From the NCBI RefSeq assembly GCF_002904295.1, contig NZ_PPHG01000005.1, forward strand, positions 62,001 to 126,000: 64,000 bases of DNA. Reading direction: 5' to 3'. A program made the position numbers and the translations under genes. Positions within the stretch are counted from its first letter, which is position 1. Each line of letters opens with the position of its first letter. The notes under the pieces are model-generated. The model saw only the letters and a list, made by a program, of their open reading frames with translations, was not told where the DNA came from and ran no database searches. Positions 52,900 to 62,342 of this stretch are shown in pieces. Origin of the DNA: Amycolatopsis sp. CA-128772. GTDB lineage: Bacteria > Actinomycetota > Actinomycetes > Mycobacteriales > Pseudonocardiaceae.

Positions 52900-53508
52900 A
52901 TGTCCGAGGCCACGCAACAGCCCGTCGAGGAGCAGCGGTTCGTCCGCGACGACTGGTACGGGGAGGAGATCACCGGGCGGCACTACGTGCGGTGCGAGTT
53001 CCGCGAGGTCGACTTCTCGGAGGCCGTCACGCGGAACTCCGTCTTCACCGACTGCGTGTTCGGGAACGTGCGCTTCAACGCGTCGCGGCACACGGACTCG
53101 GCGTTCACCGGCTGCGCCTTCACGCGGTGCAACTTCTTCGACGCCGAATTCAGCGGGTGCAAGCTCGTCGGCGCCACGTTCACCGAGTGCGAGCTGCGGC
53201 CGTTGCGGGTCAGTGGCGGGGACTGGTCCTTCGCCGGGCTGGCGGGCGCCGACCTGCGGACCGTCACCTTCCAGGGGGTGCGGATGCGCGAAGCCGACCT
53301 CACCGGGGCGGACTGCGGCGGCGCCGTGTTCGCCGACGTCGACCTGTCCGGGGCGATGCTGCACGCCGTCAAGCTGCCCAAGGCCGAGCTGCGGGGCAGT
53401 GACCTCTCGGCGCTCGACCCGCTGAGCGCCGAGCTGGCCGGCGCGATCGTGTCACCCGAACAGGCTGCGGTGCTCGTCACGTCGCTGGGATTGCACGTCC
53501 GGGCGTAG
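52900..53508 (+). CDS. Pentapeptide repeat protein
   Basis: The 202-residue protein is built of A(D/N)LxX-type five-residue repeats (CEFREVDFSEAVTRNSVF, GCAFTRCNFFDAEFSGCKLVGATF, LAGADLRTVTF, MREADLTGADCGGAVFADVDLSGAML), which fold as a right-handed quadrilateral helix. Some such proteins (MfpA, Qnr) protect DNA gyrase from fluoroquinolones by mimicking DNA. Whether this one does cannot be read from the sequence. Confidence 0.93.
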   Translation: MSEATQQPVEEQRFVRDDWYGEEITGRHYVRCEFREVDFSEAVTRNSVFTDCVFGNVRFNASRHTDSAFTGCAFTRCNFFDAEFSGCKLVGATFTECELRPLRVSGGDWSFAGLAGADLRTVTFQGVRMREADLTGADCGGAVFADVDLSGAMLHAVKLPKAELRGSDLSALDPLSAELAGAIVSPEQAAVLVTSLGLHVRA

Positions 53509-53537
53509 GCTCGGCGCGATCGGGAAGGGAGTGCCGC

Positions 53538-54137
53538 ATGGGTGTCGTGACACCGGGTTTCCACGGCCGGGCTCGCAGCGGCAACCCGCGGCTGCCGCCC
53601 GGGCAGTACCTGGCCGAGGACTTCCCCGTGCTGTCCGCGGGCCCGACCCCGCGCGTTCGGACCGAGACGTGGGAATTCACCGTCACCACCGAGACGGGTG
53701 AGAAGCACGCCTGGAGCTGGGCCGAACTGATGGCCCTGCCCAGCGAGAAGCCCACCGTGGACATCCACTGCGTCACCCAGTGGTCCAAACTGGACACCCG
53801 GTGGCGCGGTGTCTCGATCGACACGCTGGTCGGCGGGCTCGACACCGAGGCCGACTACGTCATGGTGCACGCCTACGGCGGCTACACGACGAACCTGCCG
53901 CTGGCCGACCTGCTCGAGGGCCAGGCCTGGATCGCCTACGAGTACGGCGGCAAGCCGCTGACACCCGAGCACGGCGGCCCGGCGCGGCTGCTCGTGCCGC
54001 ACCTGTACTTCTGGAAGTCCGCGAAGTGGGTTCGCGGGCTGGAACTGAAGACCCGGGACGAGCCGGGCTTCTGGGAGAACGCCGGCTACCACGACTACGG
54101 GGATCCATGGCGCGAACAGCGGTATCAGGGCGACTAG
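53538..54137 (+). CDS. Sulfite oxidase-type molybdopterin oxidoreductase
   Basis: The 199-residue single-domain protein has TPRVRTETWEFTVTTETG, VDIHCVTQWSKLDTRWRGV (about residues 73-91), where the Cys is the molybdenum ligand, and GGYTTNLPLADLLEGQAWIAYEYGGKPL. It lacks the dimerisation domain of true sulfite oxidase and a Tat signal, so it is a cytoplasmic YedY/YuiH-like enzyme. Its gene overlaps the flavin reductase gene by 31 bp, which suggests that the reductase supplies its electrons from NAD(P)H. Confidence 0.9.
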   Translation: MGVVTPGFHGRARSGNPRLPPGQYLAEDFPVLSAGPTPRVRTETWEFTVTTETGEKHAWSWAELMALPSEKPTVDIHCVTQWSKLDTRWRGVSIDTLVGGLDTEADYVMVHAYGGYTTNLPLADLLEGQAWIAYEYGGKPLTPEHGGPARLLVPHLYFWKSAKWVRGLELKTRDEPGFWENAGYHDYGDPWREQRYQGD

Positions 54138-54850
54138 CCTGGCGGGTCGCCCGCCTGGCCGGCTTCCGCGACGAGACGCCGACGGCGCGCACGCTCGTCT
54201 TCGACCTCCCCGGCTGGCCGGGGCACCTCGCGGGGCAGCACGTCGACGTCCGGCTCACCGCCGCCGACGGCTACCGCGCGCAGCGCAGCTACTCACTCGC
54301 CGCGCCCGCCGACGGCGACCGGATCGAGCTGACCGTGCAGCGCGTGGCCGACGGCGAGGTGTCCGAACACCTCGCCGGGCCGTACGCGATCGGCGACCCC
54401 GTCGAGATCCGCGGTCCGATCGGCGGCTGGTTCGCCTGGCGGCCCGCCGATCCGGCGCCGGTGCTGCTCGTCGCGGGCGGCTCGGGGATCGTGCCGCTGA
54501 TGGCGATGATCCGCGCCCGGCGCGCCGCGGGGGTGCGGACGCCGTTCAAGCTGGTCTACTCGCTGCGCACCCCGGCCGAGCTGTACTACGCCGACGAGCT
54601 GCGCACGCCGGTCGCCGGCGTGGACGTCACCTACGTCTACACGCGCGAACTGCCCGAAGGCCGTCTCGGCATCCCCAAGCGCATCGACGTCGCGACGCTC
54701 AACACGGCGGGCTGGCCCGCGGAGTTCGGCGCGTCCTGCTTCGTCTGCGGCCCGACCGGTTTCGTGGAGACGGTCGCCGACATCCTGGTCGCCCTCGGCC
54801 ACGACCCGCACCGGATCCGGACCGAACGCTTCGGACCCAGCCGCGACTGA
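54107..54850 (+). CDS. Ferredoxin reductase-type FAD/NAD(P)H oxidoreductase
   Basis: The 247-residue protein has the FAD motif AQRSYSLA (about residues 60-67), VEIRGPIGGWFAW, the NAD-binding GGSGIVPLMAM and the C-terminal CFVCGPTGFVE. There is no 2Fe-2S domain, so it must pass electrons directly to a partner protein. Extensive overlap with the molybdopterin protein gene makes that protein the likely partner. Confidence 0.92.
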   Translation: MARTAVSGRLAWRVARLAGFRDETPTARTLVFDLPGWPGHLAGQHVDVRLTAADGYRAQRSYSLAAPADGDRIELTVQRVADGEVSEHLAGPYAIGDPVEIRGPIGGWFAWRPADPAPVLLVAGGSGIVPLMAMIRARRAAGVRTPFKLVYSLRTPAELYYADELRTPVAGVDVTYVYTRELPEGRLGIPKRIDVATLNTAGWPAEFGASCFVCGPTGFVETVADILVALGHDPHRIRTERFGPSRD

Positions 54851-54944
54851 GGGGCCCGACCAGGCATCCGATGAATAGGTGACCTCGTGCCCCGGTGAGC
54901 GGGAAAATATCGACATTGCCGTCGAGAGATCCTATGTTTCCTCC

Positions 54945-57575
54945 ATGCTGACCAAGTGGGGCTCGACGCGGCGACGCACCGTGGTGGCCGCTCTCCTGGG
55001 GGCGGGCGCGCTGCTCGCCACGACCGGACCGGCGGCCGTGGCCGATCCCGGCGCCGTGAGCCGGGACGTCTACGTCTCGCCCGCCGGATCCGATCACGCG
55101 CCCGGCACCGCGGCGCGTCCCGTCCGGACCCTCGACCGGGCCCGCGACCTCGTGCGGCAGCGGACGCCGCACCTGACGCGGGACCTCACCGTCCACCTCG
55201 CGCCCGGCGTCTTCCGGCTCGCCGCGCCGCTGCGGCTGGACGCGCGGGACTCGGGCGGCAACGGCCACCGCGTCATCTGGCAGGGCAGCGGCGACACCGA
55301 GCTGAACGGCGGCGTGCGGGTCACCGGCTGGCGGCCGGTCGCGGGCCGGCCGGGGCTGTTCGCCGCGCCCGCGCCCGCCGGCCTGGACAACACCCGGCAG
55401 CTCTACGTCGACGGCGTCCGCGAGCAACGCGCCCGCGGTCCGCTGCCGGTGACCGTCAAGGCCACCGCCACCGGCTACACCGCGAGCGCGGACACCCTTG
55501 CCCACTGGCGCAACCCGAAGGACGTCGAGTTCGTCTACACCGCCGGCGAAGCGCTGTGGAACATCCAGCGCGACGGCCTCGGCCAGTGGACCGAGCCGCG
55601 CTGCCCGCTCGCCGCGGCCGAGGGCACGACGATCACGATGGCCCAGCCGTGCTGGGACAACTCGACGAAACGCGTGCTGTTCCCGGAAATCCCCGGCCGC
55701 AGCGTGAACATGGTCGGCCCGGCCGACCTGACGAACGGGCGGCACCCGACCTACGCCGAGAACGCCTTCGAGCTGCTCGACACCCCCGGCGAGTGGTACC
55801 TCGACCGGTCCGCGCACGCCGTCTACTACCTGCCGAGGCCCGGCCAGGACCTGCGCCGCGCGGACGTCGAGGTGCCGGTGCTGGAGAAGCTGCTCGACGC
55901 GAAGGGCACGGCCGCCGCGCCGATCCACGACGTCGCCTTCCGCGGGCTGCGCTACTCGTACGCGACGTGGCTGACGCCGTCGTCGCCGGAAGGGTTCTCG
56001 GAAATCCAGGCCGGCTACACGATCACCGGCGCCGGCGGCTGGGCCGTCCAGGGCCTGTGCCAGTTCGTCCCCGGCGGCACCTGCCCCTACGCCTCGTGGA
56101 CGCGCGAGCCCGCGAACGTCGCCGTTTCGCACGGACAGCGCATCGAATTCGCCGACAGCGTGTTCGCCCACCTCGGTGGCGCCGGGCTGGACCTGCTCGA
56201 CGGCACCAAGGAATCCCAGGTGCGCGGCGGCGTCTTCACCGACATCTCGGGCAACGGCGTGCAGATCGGCGGGGTCGGCAAACCGCTCACGGACACCGAT
56301 GCGGACGTCGTGCGGGACGTCCAGGTCACCGACAACCACCTTTACGGCCTGCCGCGCGAATTCCACGGCGGCGTGCCGGTCGTCAACGGCTACACCGTGC
56401 GGAACACCATCGCCCACAACCAGATCGACCACGTCGGCTACTCGGCGATCTCGGTGGGCTGGGGCGGCTGGCCGGACAAGATCAAGCGCCCGGCGACGCC
56501 GAACCTCTCGCACGACAACGTCGTTTCGGACAACCTGATCTTCGACTACATGCTGATGCTCGACGACGGGGGCGGCGTCTACACGCAGGGCATCACCGGC
56601 AGTTCCCTGGACGACGGCGAAAAGGTCACCGGCAACGTGATCCACGGCCAGTGGGGCCTCGGCAAGGGCGTCTACACCGACAACGGCAACACGTACGAGA
56701 CGATCCGCGGCAACGTCCTCTACGACATGGCGTACGCCAACGTCGGCACGGTGCACGTCGACTACCGCGACGACCTCGGCAACAACGACCCGACGCTGAT
56801 CGAGGGCAACTACTGGGAACAGGGTGACCGCGACAAGACCGACAAGGGCGCGATCACCCGCGGCAACCAGCTCCTGGCCCGCCCGGCCGACGCACCGCCC
56901 GCGATCGTCGCGAACGCGGGCCTCGAACCGGCGTACCGCAAGCTGCTCACCCGCCAGGTCGGCGGCCGCGCCCCGGCGGAGGCACCGTCGCGGGTCGGCA
57001 CGTTCGCGGTCTCGGGCAGGCTGTACGCGACCTGGAACCCGACGTTCGCCTTCAACAACGCCCCGGTGAGGGAGTATGTGGTGACGGCGACGGGCGGCGG
57101 CCGCACCTACCAGGCAGCGATTTCGGCGGCCGACTTTGCGAAGCGCGCGTACGCGGAAGTGCCCGGTTTGACGGACGGGACGGCGTACACGGTGACGGTC
57201 GCGGCGCGCAACGCGTCCGGCACGAGCGAGCCCTCCCTGCCGGCCGCCCCGGTGACGCCCGGCCCGAAGCCGGGCGTGCTGCCGGGAGCCCCGACGAACG
57301 CCCGCGCCCTGCCGAGCTCGACGGCGGCCTCGATCCGCTGGAACCCCCCGGCCGCGGCGGGCGACACCCCGGTGCTCGGCTACGTGATCACGGTGTCCGA
57401 CGGCCGCACGATCGCGGTGGAAGGCCGCGACACGCTGGTCACCCAGCCGACGGTCAAGGGCATGACCCGCGTGGTGGACGGCCTCGAACCGGCAACGGCA
57501 TACACGTTCACGGTGGCGGCGATCACGGCAACGGGCACCGGCCCGGCGGCAACCTTCACGGCCACGACGCAGTAG
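54945..57575 (+). CDS. Secreted right-handed beta-helix protein with two FN3 domains
   Basis: The 876-residue precursor has a signal peptide (RRRTVVAALLGAGALLATTGPAAVA). A beta-helix catalytic region follows (DVYVSPAGSDHAPGTAARPVRTLDRARDLV near the start, IHDVAFRGLRYSYATWLTP, HNQIDHVGYSAISVGWGGWP, DDGGGVYTQGI, NVGTVHVDYRDDLGNNDP). Two fibronectin type III repeats start at about 678 and 778. The beta-helix layout is like GH141-type plant cell-wall enzymes, but that family assignment is a guess. I chose ATG 54945 (MLTKWGS) because the frame upstream to 54879 adds an atypical extension before the signal. FN3 linkers are usual in extracellular actinomycete glycosidases. Confidence 0.85.
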   Translation: MLTKWGSTRRRTVVAALLGAGALLATTGPAAVADPGAVSRDVYVSPAGSDHAPGTAARPVRTLDRARDLVRQRTPHLTRDLTVHLAPGVFRLAAPLRLDARDSGGNGHRVIWQGSGDTELNGGVRVTGWRPVAGRPGLFAAPAPAGLDNTRQLYVDGVREQRARGPLPVTVKATATGYTASADTLAHWRNPKDVEFVYTAGEALWNIQRDGLGQWTEPRCPLAAAEGTTITMAQPCWDNSTKRVLFPEIPGRSVNMVGPADLTNGRHPTYAENAFELLDTPGEWYLDRSAHAVYYLPRPGQDLRRADVEVPVLEKLLDAKGTAAAPIHDVAFRGLRYSYATWLTPSSPEGFSEIQAGYTITGAGGWAVQGLCQFVPGGTCPYASWTREPANVAVSHGQRIEFADSVFAHLGGAGLDLLDGTKESQVRGGVFTDISGNGVQIGGVGKPLTDTDADVVRDVQVTDNHLYGLPREFHGGVPVVNGYTVRNTIAHNQIDHVGYSAISVGWGGWPDKIKRPATPNLSHDNVVSDNLIFDYMLMLDDGGGVYTQGITGSSLDDGEKVTGNVIHGQWGLGKGVYTDNGNTYETIRGNVLYDMAYANVGTVHVDYRDDLGNNDPTLIEGNYWEQGDRDKTDKGAITRGNQLLARPADAPPAIVANAGLEPAYRKLLTRQVGGRAPAEAPSRVGTFAVSGRLYATWNPTFAFNNAPVREYVVTATGGGRTYQAAISAADFAKRAYAEVPGLTDGTAYTVTVAARNASGTSEPSLPAAPVTPGPKPGVLPGAPTNARALPSSTAASIRWNPPAAAGDTPVLGYVITVSDGRTIAVEGRDTLVTQPTVKGMTRVVDGLEPATAYTFTVAAITATGTGPAATFTATTQ

Positions 57576-57765
57576 GGAACCGCAACGGGTGAGGCGGCGG
57601 CCCGCGCGCGAGCACACGGCGAGGTGCCTCGGCTGGGGGAGCGCCCGGCGGCGAGCACGGCGATACCGTAACGGGCCGCGCCGGCTCGTCGACTCACATC
57701 CGGGTGGGTCCCGCGAACGCCACGGCGTCAGCGGGACCGGAATCGGCCGGCCGGAGGTGGGGGTT

Positions 57766-59967
57766 TTGGCGGACGGCAGGGGAATCGAGCAGCGGCTGAC
57801 CGAGGCCGCCGTGATCGGCACCTTCGTCGATCTGCGGACCGGTGATCCCGCGGCCGATGATCCGGCGGGTGGCGCCCGGTGGCCGGCCGCCCGGACCGTG
57901 CGCGCCGACCTGATCGCCCGGCTGGTCACCGGCAGCCAACCCCCGCCGCGGGCCGTGCGGCTCGGTGGGGTGCGGGTTACCGGGCGGCTCGATCTCGAAT
58001 CCGCCGTCCTCCGCTGCCCTCTCGTGCTGGACGGCTGCTACTTCGACGACCCCGTCACGCTGCAGCAGGCGCAGGCCGTCACCGTCCGGCTGCCGGGCTG
58101 CCACCTGCCCGGGATCGCCGCCGATGAGCTGCACGTGCGCGGGGCCCTCGTGCTGGAAGGGCTCGTCGCGTCGGAGAGCGGGGTCAGCCTGTCCGGTGCG
58201 CGCGTCGACGGGTACCTCGACTTCGACGGTGCCACCCTGACCAACCCGGACGGGCTCGCGCTCTACGCCGACAGTCTCCGAGTCGACCAGAGCGTCTACT
58301 GCCGCAACGGCTTCACCGCCGCGGGCGAGGTGCGCCTGTTCGGCGCCCGCGTCGGGGGCAACCTCGAACTCGACGGCGCCGCGCTCGCCAACCCCGACGG
58401 GCCCGCGCTCAACGCCGACAGCCTCACCGTCGACCAGAGCATGTACTGCCGCGACGGCTTCTCCGCCGACGGCGAGGTCAACCTGCTCGGCGCGCAGATC
58501 GGCGGCAGCCTCGAATTCGACGGCGCCACGCTCGCCAACCCGGATGGGCCCGCGCTGAACGCCGACAGCCTCTCCGTCGGCCGGGCCATGTTCTGCCGCA
58601 ACGGCTTCACCGCGACGGGCGAGGTGCGGCTGCTCGGTGCGCACGTCGGCGGCAACCTCGAGCTCGACGGCGCCGTCCTCAACGCCGCCGGCCGGTACGC
58701 CCTCAACGCCGACAGCCTGACCGCCGAGCAGAGCGTCTACTGCCGCAACGGCTTCACGGCCGACGGCGAGGTGAACCTGCTCGGTGCGAACGTCGCCGGC
58801 AGCGTCGACTTCGAAGGAGCCACCCTGCGCAACCCGGGTGGGTACGCGCTCTACGCCGACAGCCTCACCGTCGGCCGGGCCATGTTCTGCCGCAACGGGT
58901 TCACCGCCGTCGGGGAGGTGAACCTGCTCGGCGCGCACGTCGGCGCCAGCCTCGACTTCGAGAACGCCCGGCTGAGCAACCCGCTCGGGTACGCGCTCAA
59001 CGGCGACAGCCTCACGGTCGACCACGCCATGTTCTGCCGGCACGGCTTCTCCGCCGAAGGCGAAGTCAACCTGCTCAGCGCCCACGTCGGCGGCAACCTC
59101 GACTTCGACCGCGCCACCCTGGCCAACCAACACGGGTACGCGCTCTACGCCGACAGCCTCACCGTCGGCCGGGCCATGTTCTGCCGCAACGAGTTCACCG
59201 CCGTCGGCGAAGTGAACCTGTTCGGTGCGCAGATCGCCGGCAGCCTCGACTTCACCGGCGCCGCCCTGGAAAACCCGGGCGGCCTGGCCCTCGGCCTCGA
59301 GAGCGCCCGCGCGGGTGCGCTGTTCCTCACGCCGCGCGCGCGTCCGGACGGCGTCGTCGACCTCACCAACACCCGGGTGACGAGCTTCCACGACGCCCTC
59401 GACGGCTGGCCGGCGCATCTGCGGCTGCGCGGCTTCAGCTACGAGGTGCTGGAAAACGACTCGGTCAGCGTCCGCACGCGCCTGAAGTGGCTGGCGCGCC
59501 ACCAGGGCGGTTACGCACCGGGGCTCTACGACCAGCTCGCCGCGGCCTACCGGCGGGACGGCCACAGCCAGGCCGCGCGCCGGGTGGGGATCGCCAAGCA
59601 GTGGCGGCGGCGCCGGGCGCTCAACCCGCTCGGCAAGGCGTGGAACTGGCTGCTCTACTTGACCGTCGGCTACGGCTACCGCACCTGGCTGGCCGGGTTG
59701 TGGCTGGCCGGGCTGGTCGCCGTCGGGACCGCCGTGTTCGCCGGCGCCTACCCGGCGCAGCTGAAGGCCGCGTCCGCCACCGTCCCGGCGTTCCAGCCGG
59801 CGGCCTACACCCTGGACGTCATGCTGCCGATCGTCGACCTGGGCCAGAAGAAGAACTGGTTCCCGCAGGAGACCGCGCAGGTCTGGTCCTGGGTGCTGAC
59901 CGGGGCGGGCTGGGTGCTGACCACCGCGGTCGTCGCCGGGCTGACCAACGCCCTCAAACGCGACTAG
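57766..59967 (+). CDS. Membrane protein with seven 49-residue repeats
   Basis: The roughly 733-residue protein starts at TTG 57766 behind GGAGGTGGGG; GTG 57757 is an alternative. After an N-terminal region (RTVRADLIARLVTGS, RLGGVRVTGRLDLE) come seven consecutive repeats of 49 residues (about 58258-59287). Each has the scheme ALNADSLTVxxxMxCRxGF followed by GEVNLLGAxxGGxLDFxGA. They form a pentapeptide-like beta-solenoid. After SVRTRLKWLARHQGGYAPGLYDQLAAAYRRDGH comes a two-helix membrane anchor (TWLAGLWLAGLVAVGTAVFAGAYP; WSWVLTGAGWVLTTAVVAG). The solenoid therefore sits on one face of the membrane. The function is unknown. Confidence 0.88.
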   Translation: MADGRGIEQRLTEAAVIGTFVDLRTGDPAADDPAGGARWPAARTVRADLIARLVTGSQPPPRAVRLGGVRVTGRLDLESAVLRCPLVLDGCYFDDPVTLQQAQAVTVRLPGCHLPGIAADELHVRGALVLEGLVASESGVSLSGARVDGYLDFDGATLTNPDGLALYADSLRVDQSVYCRNGFTAAGEVRLFGARVGGNLELDGAALANPDGPALNADSLTVDQSMYCRDGFSADGEVNLLGAQIGGSLEFDGATLANPDGPALNADSLSVGRAMFCRNGFTATGEVRLLGAHVGGNLELDGAVLNAAGRYALNADSLTAEQSVYCRNGFTADGEVNLLGANVAGSVDFEGATLRNPGGYALYADSLTVGRAMFCRNGFTAVGEVNLLGAHVGASLDFENARLSNPLGYALNGDSLTVDHAMFCRHGFSAEGEVNLLSAHVGGNLDFDRATLANQHGYALYADSLTVGRAMFCRNEFTAVGEVNLFGAQIAGSLDFTGAALENPGGLALGLESARAGALFLTPRARPDGVVDLTNTRVTSFHDALDGWPAHLRLRGFSYEVLENDSVSVRTRLKWLARHQGGYAPGLYDQLAAAYRRDGHSQAARRVGIAKQWRRRRALNPLGKAWNWLLYLTVGYGYRTWLAGLWLAGLVAVGTAVFAGAYPAQLKAASATVPAFQPAAYTLDVMLPIVDLGQKKNWFPQETAQVWSWVLTGAGWVLTTAVVAGLTNALKRD
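58258..59287 (+). repeat. Seven in-frame 147-bp coding repeats
   Basis: The coding repeat length is 49 codons, with conserved positions ADSL, CRNGF, GEVNLLGA and LDF in each copy. Copies differ by many silent and some amino-acid changes, so the array is old. Adjacent copies 3 and 5 share the variant SVGRAMFC or TVGRAMFC, also seen in copy 7, hinting at past duplication of a longer unit. Confidence 0.9.
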
Positions 59968-62342
59968 GGCGCGTCCGGGCGCGAAAGGAGTTCCCGGAGG
60001 GTGGCCAGCAGCTCCCGCCGGTCCGCCGCGCCGAGCTTGCCGCGGATGCGGGCCATGTGGTGTTCGACCGTCTTGCCCGAGATGAACAGCTTGCTGCCCG
60101 CCTGCTTGTACGTCAGCCCGTCCACGACCAGCCGGGCCACCTCCAGCTCGCGCTCGCTCAATGCCGCCAGGCCGGCCCCCGCCGCCGGTTCCGCCGTGCC
60201 CGGCTCGCGGCGGGCCGCGGTGCCCTGGAACTGGCGCGCGGCCTCCAGGAGCTGGACCATCGCCTTGCGGTCGGACGTGCGGATCGCCGCCTGGCCGGCC
60301 AGCCGGGCCGCGTCCCAGCGCAGGCCCAGGTCGTGCAGCTCGGCCGCGGCCGCGGAGATCGCGTCCGGGGCGAACGTGCCGCCCAGCACCGCCAGCCAGC
60401 CCTGGGCCGCCGTGGCCAGTGCGCGGGGGTGACGGCCGCAGTGGGCGTGCGTGGTCAACGTGGCCAGGTGCGCTTCGGCCGCGTCCGCGTCCTCCAACGT
60501 GATCGCCGCGTGCAGCTCGTGCCAGACCAGCGAGACCGTCCACAGTGGAGGCTCGCCGAGCCGGGCCAGCAGGCCGTGGGCGCGTTCGAACTGGCCGGAA
60601 AGCTTGGCGAACGCGCCCGTGCGGGCCGCGGCGATGGCCAGCTCGCCCAGTGGCAGCAGCGAAAACAGGTCCGTCTGCTGCCGCATCGACGCCTGGTACG
60701 CGCGGTTCCACGACCGCTGCAGGCCGACGAGGTCGCTGGCCCGGCGGGCCAGGCCGAGCTCCAGCGTCGCGAAGAACAGCTCGTCGCGGGCTTCCAGCGT
60801 CCGGCCCGCGACGGCGTCCCGGTGTTCCGCGGCCGTCGCCAGGTCGCCGGCCGTCATCGCGACCCAGCCCAGCAGCAGCCGGTGCCGCACGGCCAGCAGG
60901 TCGCCGCCGATCCGGCCGGCGAGGGCCCGGCTGAGCACGGACTCCGCCAGCGCCAGCTCGCCGGTGTGCAACGCGGTGAGGGCGGCCAGCGCGGCCGGGC
61001 TGTCCGGCAGCAACGTGCCGCCCAGCGCGGGCTCCAGCATCGCGGCCGCGCCGAGCAGGGTGGACAACGTCTCCGTCGCGCAGCCGGACACCGAATCCAC
61101 GATGCCGCGGGCCATCCGGGTCGCCGCGCCGGCGAACAGCGTCGGCGCGACGCCGGGCGTCGGGGAGTCGAGCAGGCGCCGGGCGCCGTCGAGGTCACCG
61201 GTACCGACCAAAGCCGTCGCCGCGAACGCGTCGGCGCCGCCGCGGCCCGCCCAGTGGTAGAGCTCGGCGCTGCGGGCCAGTTCGCCGCGGTGCGCCAGCA
61301 CGGTCGCGGCGATTTCCGCGCCGGCCGCGCGGGTTTCCGCATCGGCCGCGCCGAGCATCCCGTCGCCGAGCCGGAGCGCGGTGTCGAGGTCGCCGGACAA
61401 CGCGGCGGCCCGCGCCCAGCCCGCGGTGACGGCGGGGGAGCGGTCGCCCGCTTCGGCGGCGGCTTCGAAGAGCCGGGTCGCCAGCCGCGCGTCGGAAGGC
61501 AGCGCTTCCCCGGCCGCCGCGGCGAACGCGGCCGCCGCGGACGCGCCGGAGCTGCCCGTGCCGAGCAGGGACCGGGCCAGGTCGAGCACCGGGAGGTCGT
61601 TGGCCAGCTGCAGTTCGACCAGCCGCTGCACGGTGGTCAGCCGGCGGGCGGGCGGCCCGAAGTCGCGGACGGCGGCCGCGGCCAGCGGCAGCAGCGTGTC
61701 GTCCGGGGCGAGCAGGCCGGTCGCGCGGGCACCCTCGACGATGGCGGGCAGCTGGTCGGGATCGCGGTCGAGCAGCGCGCACAGCAGGTCGAGGTTGCGC
61801 CCGGCGCCGGCCTCGGCCGCGATCAGGTAGCGGAGCACGTCGTCGTCGAGCTCGTCGAGCTCGGGCCGGAACTCCTCCAGCCGCCCGAGCAACGCGCGCT
61901 CGGCCAGGCGGGGCACGCCGCCGCTGCGCGCGTGCAGCTCGGCCGCGGCGGCCGGGTCGGCAGGCGAACCGGTGACCGCGGACATCAGCAGGGCGACGTC
62001 TTCGACGCCGAGCGGGCCGAGCTGCAGCAGCGTCCAGCCGGGCGACACCGCGGCCGGCCGGTGCGCGACGACGATCGGCCCGTCCGCGCCGGCGAGCAGC
62101 TCCTCGAGCTGGTCGGCGCCGAGCCGGTCGGCGTCGTCGACCAGCACGGCGTCGACGCCGGCCTCGCGGTAGCGGCGGTCGAGCGCGGCGAGCAGCACGC
62201 TCTTGCCGTAGCCGCCGGGGGCGACGACGGCCAGCCGCAGCGGGTCGGCCGGCGCGGCGGCGACGCGGTCGAGCAGCTGCCGCGCCGCCGGGTGCACGGG
62301 AACGGTGTGCGGCGGGGGAACCTGCGTGAGCAGTGTGTTCAA
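59964..62342 (-). CDS. Large LuxR-type regulator with ATPase (IniR/LAL-like)
   Basis: The 792-residue protein has an N-terminal P-loop APGGYGKSVLLAALDRRY (41-58), a Walker-B-like VLVDDADRLGADQLEELL, and winged-helix and TPR-like helical arrays through the middle. The C-terminal LuxR HTH is LSERELEVARLVVDGLTYKQAGSKLFISGKTVEHHMARI (about 720-760). It resembles MalT/LAL regulators, including mycobacterial IniR, which controls the iniBAC operon. It is translationally coupled (ATGA) to the Hsp70-like gene and converges on the repeat protein gene with a 4-bp overlap of their ends. Confidence 0.88.
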   Translation of the reverse strand: MNTLLTQVPPPHTVPVHPAARQLLDRVAAAPADPLRLAVVAPGGYGKSVLLAALDRRYREAGVDAVLVDDADRLGADQLEELLAGADGPIVVAHRPAAVSPGWTLLQLGPLGVEDVALLMSAVTGSPADPAAAAELHARSGGVPRLAERALLGRLEEFRPELDELDDDVLRYLIAAEAGAGRNLDLLCALLDRDPDQLPAIVEGARATGLLAPDDTLLPLAAAAVRDFGPPARRLTTVQRLVELQLANDLPVLDLARSLLGTGSSGASAAAAFAAAAGEALPSDARLATRLFEAAAEAGDRSPAVTAGWARAAALSGDLDTALRLGDGMLGAADAETRAAGAEIAATVLAHRGELARSAELYHWAGRGGADAFAATALVGTGDLDGARRLLDSPTPGVAPTLFAGAATRMARGIVDSVSGCATETLSTLLGAAAMLEPALGGTLLPDSPAALAALTALHTGELALAESVLSRALAGRIGGDLLAVRHRLLLGWVAMTAGDLATAAEHRDAVAGRTLEARDELFFATLELGLARRASDLVGLQRSWNRAYQASMRQQTDLFSLLPLGELAIAAARTGAFAKLSGQFERAHGLLARLGEPPLWTVSLVWHELHAAITLEDADAAEAHLATLTTHAHCGRHPRALATAAQGWLAVLGGTFAPDAISAAAAELHDLGLRWDAARLAGQAAIRTSDRKAMVQLLEAARQFQGTAARREPGTAEPAAGAGLAALSERELEVARLVVDGLTYKQAGSKLFISGKTVEHHMARIRGKLGAADRRELLATLRELLSRPDAP

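Noticed and set aside
54699..57929. A 1076-codon open frame on the minus strand
   Set aside because: It lies opposite the beta-helix gene, has no recognisable domain and the monotonous V/G/R/D composition of an antisense shadow in GC-rich DNA.
58258..59287. CRISPR or non-coding tandem array
   Set aside because: The period is exactly 147 bp with conserved reading frame and many silent changes, and no spacers exist; it is a protein repeat.
57694..60711. A 1005-codon open frame on the minus strand
   Set aside because: It runs antisense through the repeat protein and the end of the LuxR gene; its apparent repeats simply mirror the seven coding repeats on the plus strand.
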